From Clostridium sp. CX1 (GTDB taxonomy: Bacteria; Bacillota; Clostridia; Clostridiales; Clostridiaceae): 64,000 nt of DNA. Of this stretch, positions 8,298 to 16,248 are shown piece after piece. A model generated the notes under the pieces. It was not told the origin of the DNA. It made no database searches and saw only the letters and a list, made by a program, of their open reading frames with translations. Positions within the stretch are counted from its first letter, which is position 1, and each line of letters begins with the position of its first letter. Position numbers and translations under genes: made by a program. Location: contig NZ_JAODOO010000020.1 in the NCBI RefSeq assembly GCF_025398335.1, forward strand, positions 1-64,000. Direction: 5' to 3'.

Positions 8298-10084
8298 TGG
8301 CTATAAATACTGTTAAACAGGATGAAGAATTAAAAAAATTATCTAATATAGAAGTAGGCAAAAGACTTTTTTCTTATTTAAAAGACTATAAACTAAAAGT
8401 CTTTACTGTGTCGCTGCTTTTAATATTTGTAATGGTAGTCAACCTTATAAACCCTTACCTCCTTAAAGTGGCTATAGACAAGAATATTAAAAATCATGAT
8501 TTAAAGGGTTTGTTATTAATAGGTGCATTTATGCTGTTATTGAATCTCATATCAATGACTGCTTCCTATTTCAGCACTATGAAAATGGCTTCCGTTACTA
8601 ACAATATACTTTTAAAAATACGACAGGATCTTTACAGTCATATTCAAAAGTTGTCCTTTGCATTCTTTGACAACAGACCAGTAGGTAAAATACTAGCTAG
8701 GGTTATAGGTGATGTTAACGCTCTTAAAGATTTGTTTAACAACAGTGTCACCAACTTTATTCCTCAGCTGTTAACTATTATCTGCACTGGAGCTATGATG
8801 TTTTATTTAAATGTGAAGCTAGCCCTAGCTTCCATGGTACTACTTCCTGTGCTTGGCATAAGCCTCTTTGCTATACAGATAGTCTCCAGAAGAAGATGGC
8901 AGGACTTTAGAAGAAAGCGTTCTACCTTCAACGCCTATACCCACGAGGACTTCTCAGGTATTAAGGTAGTTCAAGGTTTTTCTAATGAAGAAAAAACTTC
9001 AAAAACCTTCTTAGGCTTAGTTAAGGATATGATGAATTCCTTTATAAGTGCTGTAAAACTTAATGACTTATTCTGGCCTCTAGTGGATTTATCCTGGGGA
9101 TTAGGTATGGTAATACTTTACTGGACCAGCGCCAAACTATTTATCAGCAATAGTATAACTATGGGTACCATTATAGCCTTTACAATGTATATAGGTATGT
9201 TCTGGAGGCCAATTTTAGAGATAAGTAATTTCTATAATACCTTAATAATGAACTTTGCTGCAGCAGAAAGAATATTTGAAATAATGGATGTAAACCCAGA
9301 CATTATTGATGTAACTACTGCCTCAAAAATGGCTAAAATTAAGGGGCAAGTAGAATTTAAAAATGTTACCTTTGGCTACGAGGATGGTACTGTAGTTTTG
9401 GATAGTGTAAGTTTTAAGGTTAACCCTGGTGAAACAGTAGCGTTAGTTGGAGAAACTGGTTCTGGAAAAACTACTATTGTAAACCTAGTGAGCCGCTTCT
9501 ATGACACACAAGGCGGAGATGTTTTAATAGATGGAAAAAATGTTAAAAATGTAGAACTAGAGTCTTTAAGAAGCCAAATGGGGATTATGCTTCAGGACAC
9601 CTTCCTATTCTCCACAACTATTAAGGAAAATATAAGATACGGTAAGCTTGATGCCACAGAGGAAGAGGTTATTGCTGCCGCCAAAGCCGTTAATGCTCAT
9701 GACTTCATAATGAGCCTAGAAAAGGGCTATGATACAGAGGTTAACGAAAGAGGCTCCAGATTGTCTGTTGGACAGAGACAGCTTATTTCTTTTGCAAGAG
9801 CACTGCTAGCAAATCCGAGGATATTGATTCTAGATGAAGCTACTTCCAATATTGATACACAGACGGAAAAGCTTGTTCAAAAAGGTATTGAAAAGCTGCT
9901 TCAAGGAAGGACCTCCTTCGTTATAGCTCATAGGCTTTCCACTATTAGGGACTGTGATAAAATTATGGTGGTTGACGATGGTAGAATAGTTGAAACAGGA
10001 ACTCATGACGAACTGGTAGCGTTAAAGGGACTATATTACAATCTTTATACATCCCAATATAGATTTTTAAGCGAAGGTGCTTAA
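8297..10084 (+). CDS. ABC exporter half-transporter, catalytic-site subunit
   Basis: This 595-residue partner of the preceding gene has a membrane domain at about residues 30-330 and an ATPase domain at about 350-585. Walker A is GETGSGKTT and Walker B is ILILDEATSNID with the catalytic Glu present, but the signature reads LSVGQRQL instead of LSGGQ. A normal Walker B with an altered signature is the complement of the upstream protein's defect. Together they form one working and one degenerate ATP site, as in BmrCD, LmrCD and TM287/288. It overlaps the upstream stop by one base and is followed by a clear terminator. Confidence 0.92.
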   Translation: MAINTVKQDEELKKLSNIEVGKRLFSYLKDYKLKVFTVSLLLIFVMVVNLINPYLLKVAIDKNIKNHDLKGLLLIGAFMLLLNLISMTASYFSTMKMASVTNNILLKIRQDLYSHIQKLSFAFFDNRPVGKILARVIGDVNALKDLFNNSVTNFIPQLLTIICTGAMMFYLNVKLALASMVLLPVLGISLFAIQIVSRRRWQDFRRKRSTFNAYTHEDFSGIKVVQGFSNEEKTSKTFLGLVKDMMNSFISAVKLNDLFWPLVDLSWGLGMVILYWTSAKLFISNSITMGTIIAFTMYIGMFWRPILEISNFYNTLIMNFAAAERIFEIMDVNPDIIDVTTASKMAKIKGQVEFKNVTFGYEDGTVVLDSVSFKVNPGETVALVGETGSGKTTIVNLVSRFYDTQGGDVLIDGKNVKNVELESLRSQMGIMLQDTFLFSTTIKENIRYGKLDATEEEVIAAAKAVNAHDFIMSLEKGYDTEVNERGSRLSVGQRQLISFARALLANPRILILDEATSNIDTQTEKLVQKGIEKLLQGRTSFVIAHRLSTIRDCDKIMVVDDGRIVETGTHDELVALKGLYYNLYTSQYRFLSEGA

Positions 10085-10087
10085 AAA

Positions 10088-10128
10088 AGGAGGTTATACC
10101 CTTTTTAAAAAGTGGTATAACCTCTTTC
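10088..10128. terminator. Terminator between ABC exporter and translational GTPase genes
   Basis: The arms at 10088-10100 and 10114-10126 form a 13-bp stem with one G-T pair around a 13-base loop, followed on the plus strand by a T-rich sequence. It separates convergent genes and can probably act in both directions. Confidence 0.75.
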
Positions 10129-10166
10129 TTTAATCCCTACAAAACAAATAATATCTTCTTCAATTG

Positions 10167-12122
10167 TTAATATAAGCAATGCATCTCCTCCTCTGCCCTA
10201 TCCCAATTCACAACATAAGCTTGCCCTTTAGAACAGAAAATTGAAGAGGATGTATATTCAGGATCTGCATTTTTGTTATAGTTAATCTTTTCAATAATCT
10301 CTTCTTTATTATGGCAGTGACTGTAACCGCCAAAAACTAAACTTAAAGTGCCCTTTCCCCCTGTAAAGGAAGCTAACTCAGTACTATAATTCATAAAGGT
10401 AGCTACTGGTACCTTACCTGTTAAAATAGCCTTATCCCCTATGATCTTAGGGGGCTGAAAGTTTCCATTAGCCTTTTCTAGGTCAGATAAAACTCTTCCC
10501 ATGTGGTCTAGAGAAACCTTAATCTTGAAGCTGTAATAAGGTTCTAACAAAACATTTTTTGCTTTTTCCAATCCCTGTCTTAGAGCCCTGTAAGCAGCTT
10601 CTCTAAAATCACCACCAGAGGTATGTTTATTGTGAGCTCTTCCTGTTAATAAGGTAATCTTTACATCTGTTAGCGGCGAACCAGTAAGCAGTCCATGATG
10701 TTCCCTTTCAAAAATGTGATGGCCAATTAAATTTTGGTTACCAGTTGTTAAATGGTCTGGGTGACAGAGATTCTCAAAAATTATTCCACTGTTCCTCTCG
10801 CCAGGCTCTAATTTAAGATGAACCTCAGCATAATGACCTAAGGGTTCAAAATGACCACAGCCCTTTACCACTGATTCTATGGTTTCCTTATAAAGAATTT
10901 CTGGCCTTCCAAAGGATACATTTAAATTGAATCTTTCTCTAATCAGCTCCTCTAGTATCTGCAGCTGAATAATTCCCATAACACTAATTTGGAGCTCTTG
11001 AAGACTTTCTTCCCAGGTTACATTTAAAGAAGGGTCTTCTGCTTCCAATATTCTAAAACACCGTAAAATTTCCTTTATATTTAGAGAAGGATCAAATATC
11101 ACTTTAGATTTTAAAGTAGGCACCATTTCATAAACTGCTTTTTCCCTTAATATTCCTAGGCCATCACCAGCGGAAGCATTAGATAATCCTGTTACTGCAA
11201 AAATTTCTCCAGCATATACCTCATCCACAGGGTTAAATTTATTTCCATTATAAACTCTAATACCAGTTATTTTCTCACAAATTTTTTCTTCTGCATCACC
11301 ATAGCACAGTTCCTCTCTTACCTTCAACCTTCCACTTAAAGCCTTTATATAGGTCACTCTCGTACCATTTACATCATGACCAATTTTATACACTCTTCCT
11401 GAAAAATCGCCTTCTTTATAATACTTTGTAAAGGTCAATTTATCTAATTTCTCTAGAAAACTTACAATGCCTATATCTTGAAGAGCAGAACCATTGCAGC
11501 ATGGAAAAAGCTTATTCTCCTTAATCATAGTCCTCATGGAGTTTAGCCATAGATCAAAGTGGAAATTATCCTCCATATATCTTTCAAGAAGCTCTTCATC
11601 TCTTTCAGCAATAAATTCTACTAGTTCTTCACTCATACTAGCTTCATTAAAGGAAGTTGTTATATCACAAACATCCTCCGTTAAATTTACACGAATTTCT
11701 TCCAATACCTTTTTTAGGTCTGCACCTGCTCTATCTATTTTATTTATAAAGAAAAAGGTTGGTATATTGTGCTCTCTAAGAAGTTGCCATACCGTTTCTG
11801 TATGGCCTTCTACCCCTTCTACAGCACTGATTATTATTACGGCATAATCCATCACCTGTATGGCTCTTTCCATTTCAGAAGAAAAGTCTACGTGTCCAGG
11901 AGTATCTATTAAATAATAATTTGAGTCATTGTAAGTCATTACTGCCTGCCCTGAAAATACAGTAATTCCTCTTTCCTTCTCTATATGGTGGCTATCCAGA
12001 AAAGCATTTTTATGATCAACCCTCCCCCTCTGTCTAATACTTTTTGTATGATAAAGCAGCTGTTCTGAAAAGGTAGTTTTACCTGCATCTACATGTGCTA
12101 GTATTCCAATGGTTTTGTTCAT
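10167..12122 (-). CDS. Tet(M)/EF-G-like translational GTPase (ribosomal protection family)
   Basis: This 651-residue GTPase has the EF-G fold. G1 is HVDAGKTT (about residues 10-17), G2 lies around ERGIT, G3 is DTPGHVD, and G4 is NKID. Domains II-V follow at the length expected for Tet(M)-type ribosomal protection proteins (about 640). Such proteins displace tetracycline from the ribosome, but the family has many members without proven resistance, and the sequence differs clearly from classical Tet(M) even in the G domain. Resistance is therefore not claimed. A small coiled-coil gene lies 39 bases upstream, and the ABC exporter converges on its 3' end. Confidence 0.85.
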   Translation of the reverse strand: MNKTIGILAHVDAGKTTFSEQLLYHTKSIRQRGRVDHKNAFLDSHHIEKERGITVFSGQAVMTYNDSNYYLIDTPGHVDFSSEMERAIQVMDYAVIIISAVEGVEGHTETVWQLLREHNIPTFFFINKIDRAGADLKKVLEEIRVNLTEDVCDITTSFNEASMSEELVEFIAERDEELLERYMEDNFHFDLWLNSMRTMIKENKLFPCCNGSALQDIGIVSFLEKLDKLTFTKYYKEGDFSGRVYKIGHDVNGTRVTYIKALSGRLKVREELCYGDAEEKICEKITGIRVYNGNKFNPVDEVYAGEIFAVTGLSNASAGDGLGILREKAVYEMVPTLKSKVIFDPSLNIKEILRCFRILEAEDPSLNVTWEESLQELQISVMGIIQLQILEELIRERFNLNVSFGRPEILYKETIESVVKGCGHFEPLGHYAEVHLKLEPGERNSGIIFENLCHPDHLTTGNQNLIGHHIFEREHHGLLTGSPLTDVKITLLTGRAHNKHTSGGDFREAAYRALRQGLEKAKNVLLEPYYSFKIKVSLDHMGRVLSDLEKANGNFQPPKIIGDKAILTGKVPVATFMNYSTELASFTGGKGTLSLVFGGYSHCHNKEEIIEKINYNKNADPEYTSSSIFCSKGQAYVVNWDRAEEEMHCLY

Positions 12123-12161
12123 CTTGTCACCTCTGTCTTTTGCTATAAACCTTACTCTCTC

Positions 12162-12374
12162 TTATTTCTTTCCTAATAAATGCTCTACTTGCCTAATATT
12201 ATTTTTTATTTCCTCTATCTCTGCTTCATATTTTCTTACCGCAGCACCAGGAACATGTATTCCAGTCTGTCCTAGCACATGCATTCTTTCCTCCTCTACA
12301 TCCTCTAAGTATTCCTTCAGTTCTAAAAGCTTTTTTTCCAATTCCCACGAAGTCATTTTTTCAAAGTTACCCAT
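12162..12374 (-). CDS. Small coiled-coil protein upstream of the translational GTPase
   Basis: A protein of about 70 residues made largely of charged helices: one near residues 8-30 (EKKLLELKEYLEDVEEER) and one near 48-68, separated by a loop (GQTGIHVPGAA). No signal peptide or membrane segment. The ATG is preferred over a GTG four codons earlier, because AGGGGAG directly abuts the GTG but sits about 11 bases before the ATG. It lies 39 bases before the Tet(M)-like gene and is probably cotranscribed. Function unknown. Confidence 0.65.
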   Translation of the reverse strand: MGNFEKMTSWELEKKLLELKEYLEDVEEERMHVLGQTGIHVPGAAVRKYEAEIEEIKNNIRQVEHLLGKK

Positions 12375-12498
12375 TTTAATCTTCACTCCCCTAAAAATTA
12401 AGTGATTACAAGACTTTCTTGTATTTATAGCTAAATTATACTATAGCTATAAAACCGAAACAATGATAAGAAAAATTGAAATTTTCCTTCATTTGCTC

Positions 12499-12528
12499 TT
12501 GACAACTTTAACCATATTGTATTAATAT
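12499..12528 (+). promoter_or_regulatory. Promoter of the lysine riboswitch transcript
   Basis: A perfect -35 TTGACA (12499-12504) and a -10 TAATAT (12523-12528) spaced by 18 bp. Transcription would start near 12535, just ahead of the riboswitch. Confidence 0.6.
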
Positions 12529-12546
12529 TAAAAAAAATGAATAATG

Positions 12547-12745
12547 CCTCATCTCCTAAAGAGGTGAGGTAGAGGCGCGATGTCTAAAAGTAAGTATATG
12601 GAGGCTGGAAACCGGAGAAGTATACAGAAAGGAGCCATCGCCGAAATCTTAAGCACCTAAAGCTTAAGGTTGGGTCTGCATCAAAGAGGTGCAGGACTGT
12701 CATTAGAATAACTGACCATTATTCTAATGGAGCGCTATCTCATTC
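12547..12745 (+). promoter_or_regulatory. Lysine riboswitch (L-box)
   Basis: The conserved lysine aptamer blocks are present in order: GGTAGAGGCGCGA (12568-12580), GGAGCCATCGCCGAA in the P3-P4 junction, a GCAT...GTGC stem, GGACTGTCA, and TGGAGCGCTATCTC at the 3' side. P1 can form between 12564-12572 and 12735-12743. A terminator follows at 12795. An alternative pairing of AGGT-TTAAG (12747-12755) with the terminator's 5' arm (12798-12808) offers an antiterminator, so lysine binding should switch the downstream permease gene off. Confidence 0.92.
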
Positions 12746-12794
12746 TAGGTTTAAGGGGGAGGTGTAGGTATGCATACTTATATGTATAAAAGAC

Positions 12795-12824
12795 ACACTT
12801 AACAACCTGTTAGGTGTTTTTTTG
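12795..12824 (+). terminator. Riboswitch-controlled terminator
   Basis: ACACTTAAC (12795-12803) pairs with GTTAGGTGT (12809-12817), with one G-T pair, around a 5-base loop. A run of seven Ts follows. It lies between the lysine aptamer and the permease gene. Confidence 0.85.
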
Positions 12825-12884
12825 TTTCCATTTTTATAGAAAAAATGACTTTTTAGTTAAATTTAGTATGAAAGGAATGTTATA

Positions 12885-14258
12885 ATGAGTAATAATAATA
12901 AAATATCAGAACTTACAAAAATAGATACGGAACTTAAAAGAGAAATGGGACTTTTCAGTGCTGTGTCCATAATCGCTGGAATTATGATAGGATCTGGAAT
13001 ATTTTTTATAGGCTCCTTTGTACTTCAGCGTTCAAACAATGCTCCCGGTTTCGCTATGCTGGTTTGGCTGGCAGGAGGAGTAGTTAGTTTACTGGCAGGA
13101 CTTTGCTATGCTGAACTTGGAGCAGCTATGCCAAGGTCTGGAGGAGCCTACGTTTACTTAAGAGAGGCTTTCGGTCCTCTAGTTGGTTTTCTGCAAGGCT
13201 GGACCTTCTTTTGGATTGGTGCTTCCGGCTCTATTGCAGCTCTTGCGGTAGGTCTTGGAACCTATTTTAGCAATCTGTATCCCCTATCTCCTATAGCCAT
13301 AAAACTCTTTGCAGTAGCAGTTATAATTATTTTAACAGTTATAAACTGCCTGGGAATCAAATTTGGAAGCTTAATTCAAAATGTATTCATGATTGGAAAA
13401 CTAATCCCTATACTAATAATTATTGCTTTAGGCTTTGCTCTTGGTGGTGAACATAATCCTATGACAGTATCACCTGGTGCAGGAACAGGAATTGCAGGAA
13501 CCTTTGCTGTAGCCTTAATAGCATCACTTTGGGCTTATGAAGGATGGACAAACCTTAATACAGTGGCAGAAGAAATTAAAAACCCTAGAAAAAACCTTCC
13601 ACTTGCAATGATTATTGCTATAACTGGTGTTACAGCAGTTTATATGCTATTTAACTATGCTCTTTTAAAGGTTTTACCAGTTGGTGTTATAGCTTCAAAT
13701 GCAAACCCTGGTGCCGCTGCCGCAGTGAAACTTATAGGTTCTGCCGGCGGAATTTTAGTTACAATTGGAGCTTTTCTCTCTATATTTGGTTCTTGTAATG
13801 GCTGTGTGCTTGCTTTTCCACGTTTGTACTACGCTATGGCAAAGGACGGTAGTTTCTTTAAATGGTTTGAAAAAATTCACCCAGAATATAAAACTCCAGT
13901 ACCAGCATTAATTGCTTCTGCTGTAGTATCTATATTATTGATTTTCACTGGTTCTTTCCAGCAGCTAACAACAATGGTTGTATTTTCACAGTGGATATTC
14001 TATATTCTTACTATATGTTCTGTATTTGTACTAAGAAAAAAATATCCTGATATGGAAAGACCTTATAAGGTATGGGGATATCCAATATTGCCAATTCTAG
14101 TAATATTAGTTTCTCTATTTATTTTAGTAAATACTTTAATTACAGACCCTCGCTCTTCACTAATAGGACTTATAGTCCCTATAGTAGGCATACCTGTGTA
14201 CTATGTGTTTAAAAATAGAATGAATAATGAGTCTAATAAGAAAAAAATAGAAGCATAA
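12885..14258 (+). CDS. APC-superfamily amino acid permease under lysine control
   Basis: This 457-residue membrane protein has 12 predicted helices. The first contains the APC substrate-binding signature IAGIMIGSGIFFIG (about residues 30-43), and an AELGAAMPRSGGAYVYL block follows. The pattern is closest to the L-type/SteT-YfnA branch rather than the LysP branch. The lysine riboswitch and its terminator directly upstream imply that the substrate is lysine, or that the protein exchanges lysine with another amino acid. That is inference from regulation. The C-terminus ends in a Lys/Asn-rich cytoplasmic tail. An amidohydrolase gene follows on the same strand. Confidence 0.9.
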   Translation: MSNNNKISELTKIDTELKREMGLFSAVSIIAGIMIGSGIFFIGSFVLQRSNNAPGFAMLVWLAGGVVSLLAGLCYAELGAAMPRSGGAYVYLREAFGPLVGFLQGWTFFWIGASGSIAALAVGLGTYFSNLYPLSPIAIKLFAVAVIIILTVINCLGIKFGSLIQNVFMIGKLIPILIIIALGFALGGEHNPMTVSPGAGTGIAGTFAVALIASLWAYEGWTNLNTVAEEIKNPRKNLPLAMIIAITGVTAVYMLFNYALLKVLPVGVIASNANPGAAAAVKLIGSAGGILVTIGAFLSIFGSCNGCVLAFPRLYYAMAKDGSFFKWFEKIHPEYKTPVPALIASAVVSILLIFTGSFQQLTTMVVFSQWIFYILTICSVFVLRKKYPDMERPYKVWGYPILPILVILVSLFILVNTLITDPRSSLIGLIVPIVGIPVYYVFKNRMNNESNKKKIEA

Positions 14259-14269
14259 AATTATACCAT

Positions 14270-14302
14270 CCTGCAATTAAAGATTACAGCTTTAGTTGCA
14301 GG
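14270..14302 (+). repeat. 13-bp hairpin between permease and amidohydrolase genes
   Basis: CCTGCAATTAAAG (14270-14282) pairs with CTTTAGTTGCAGG (14290-14302), with one G-T pair and a 7-base loop. No T-run follows on the plus strand. It may be a weak terminator, or an RNA processing or stability element in a permease-amidohydrolase transcript. Confidence 0.5.
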
Positions 14303-14373
14303 GATAAATACATACTATATGACTAGTAAGAATATTAAACTATAAAAAACTTCTAAACTGGAGGTCTTAAAAT

Positions 14374-15999
14374 ATGGACTTAATAATAACAAATGGAAAA
14401 ATTCACACCATGGACAGCTCTAAAGAAATTGTAGAGGCTGTTGCTGTTAAAGATGGAAAAATAATTAAAACCGGAAAAAACAATGAGGTTTTATCCCTTA
14501 AAACTGAAAACACTGAGGTTATAGATTTAGGCGGAAAAGTAATGGTTCCAGGCTTTAACGACAGCCATATGCACCTTCTAAACTTTGCAAACAGCTTAAA
14601 AATGGTAGAGCTAAATAACTGTACCTCTATAGATGATATACTGCAAAAAACAAAGACTTTTATAGAGGAAAAAGCTATAGAGAAAGGTAAGTGGGTCTTA
14701 GGAAAGGGCTGGAACCACGATTACTTTCAAAGTGAAAAGAGATTTCCTACAAGATATGATTTGGATAAAATATCTACGGAGCATCCAATAGTTTTAACTA
14801 GAGCCTGCATTCATATAGCAGTGGTTAACAGCAAAGCCCTTGAACTTGCTGGTATTACAAAGGGCACTCCTCAAATTGAGGGAGGACAGTTTGATGTAGA
14901 TGAAAAAGGTGAGCCTTTAGGTATTTTTAGAGAAAAGGCTCTTGCTCTTATAAACAACAAAATTCCAAGCCCGACTTTACAAGAAGTAAAAGAGATGATA
15001 AAGGAAGCAGCAGCCTATGCTAACAGCCAAGGCCTAACCTCTATTCAATCTGATGACTTTGGCCACATTCCAGGTGTAGATTACGATATGGTTATAAAGG
15101 CCTATAAGGAATTAAAAGATGAAAACAACCTAACCTTAAGAATATATGAACAATGCCTTCTAAAAACTATGGATAAAGTAACAAACTTTTTAAGGGAAGG
15201 CTATATGACAGGACAGGGTGATGAATTCTTTAAAATAGGACCTCTTAAAATATTAGTTGACGGCTCTCTAGGTGCTAGAACTGCAGCCTTATGCGCACCC
15301 TACTCTGATGACCCTTCTACCTCTGGTATATTAGTTTATACTCAAAAGGAATTGGATGAACTTATAGGAATAGCTCACAGACAAGGCATGCAGGTTGCAG
15401 TTCACTGTATCGGAGATAAACCAATGTATATGACCTTTGAAGCAATAGAAAAAGCCTTACAGGTTATTCCTAGAAAGAATCACCGCCACAGCATAGTTCA
15501 CTGTCAAATAACTGATGAGACCTTACTTAACAAGTTTAAGGAACTAGATGTACTAGCTCATATTCAGCCAATCTTTATCCATTATGACTTGCATATGGTA
15601 GAAGATAGAATTGGAAAGAACAGAATGGAAAACTCCTATGCCTTTAAAACAATGCTGCAAAAGGGAATTCATATTGCACTTGGCACTGACTGCCCTGTAG
15701 AGCCACTAGATGTTATGCCTTCAATTTACTGTGCAGTAACTAGAAAGGATCTTAAAGGTTACCCAGAGGAAGGCTGGATGCCGGAGCAAAGGCTTACCGT
15801 CGAAGAAGCCCTTTATAACTACACCCTTGGAAGTGCCTATGCCTCCTTTGAAGAAAACATTAAAGGCTCTATTACAGAAGGTAAACTAGCAGACATGGCA
15901 GTTTTATCTGAGGACATTTTTCAGGTTTCTGAAGATAAAATCAAAGATATTCAAATACAAATGACTATATTAGGTGGAAAGGTTGTCTTTAAAAGATAG
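14374..15999 (+). CDS. Amidohydrolase family protein (YtcJ/AepA-like)
   Basis: This 541-residue cytoplasmic metal-dependent hydrolase belongs to the YtcJ branch of the amidohydrolase superfamily. Metal and active-site landmarks are HMHL (about residues 65-68), LVDGSLGARTAAL, AVHCIGDKP, HRHSIVHCQ and GTDCPVEPLDVMPS; a final beta-sandwich segment carries KGSITEGKLADMAVL. Family members hydrolyse amides, imides or formamides, and the exact substrate is usually unknown. GGAGG precedes the ATG by ten bases. It follows the lysine-regulated permease with a 115-base gap, so the permease may feed it; only a hairpin without a T-run intervenes. Confidence 0.87.
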   Translation: MDLIITNGKIHTMDSSKEIVEAVAVKDGKIIKTGKNNEVLSLKTENTEVIDLGGKVMVPGFNDSHMHLLNFANSLKMVELNNCTSIDDILQKTKTFIEEKAIEKGKWVLGKGWNHDYFQSEKRFPTRYDLDKISTEHPIVLTRACIHIAVVNSKALELAGITKGTPQIEGGQFDVDEKGEPLGIFREKALALINNKIPSPTLQEVKEMIKEAAAYANSQGLTSIQSDDFGHIPGVDYDMVIKAYKELKDENNLTLRIYEQCLLKTMDKVTNFLREGYMTGQGDEFFKIGPLKILVDGSLGARTAALCAPYSDDPSTSGILVYTQKELDELIGIAHRQGMQVAVHCIGDKPMYMTFEAIEKALQVIPRKNHRHSIVHCQITDETLLNKFKELDVLAHIQPIFIHYDLHMVEDRIGKNRMENSYAFKTMLQKGIHIALGTDCPVEPLDVMPSIYCAVTRKDLKGYPEEGWMPEQRLTVEEALYNYTLGSAYASFEENIKGSITEGKLADMAVLSEDIFQVSEDKIKDIQIQMTILGGKVVFKR

Positions 16000-16030
16000 A
16001 CGCCCCTTCTAATAACCTGCGAAGGATAAA

Positions 16031-16132
16031 AAAGTACTGAGGCATTCATTGTAATGTAAAAGAGACTCTATAGGTGAAATACTTTTTTCTAGTGTTCACC
16101 CCATAGGGCCCCTTTTACTGTCTCAGTATTTT
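16031..16132. terminator. Large nested hairpin, probably a bidirectional terminator
   Basis: The outer stem AAAGTACTGAG/CTCAGTATTTT (16031-16041 with 16122-16132) encloses GTAAAAG/CTTTTAC (16056-16062 with 16112-16118). Further in are CTAT/ATAG and GGTGA/TCACC (16073-16077 with 16096-16100). T-runs follow the outer stem on both strands. The genes on either side converge. It is unusually long for a plain terminator. Confidence 0.6.
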
Positions 16133-16248
16133 TCTATTTCACTTAAGGTTCTAATAAGTACAGCTTCACTATATATTAGCTACAGCAATTTAAACCAAGA
16201 AATTATTTCCGGTACCCTATTTAAATTACAATTATATAGTTCACTTTA

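Noticed and set aside
10167-12122. Annotation as a tetracycline resistance gene
   Set aside because: The family fits, but the sequence differs from proven Tet proteins and no resistance evidence can be read from DNA alone.
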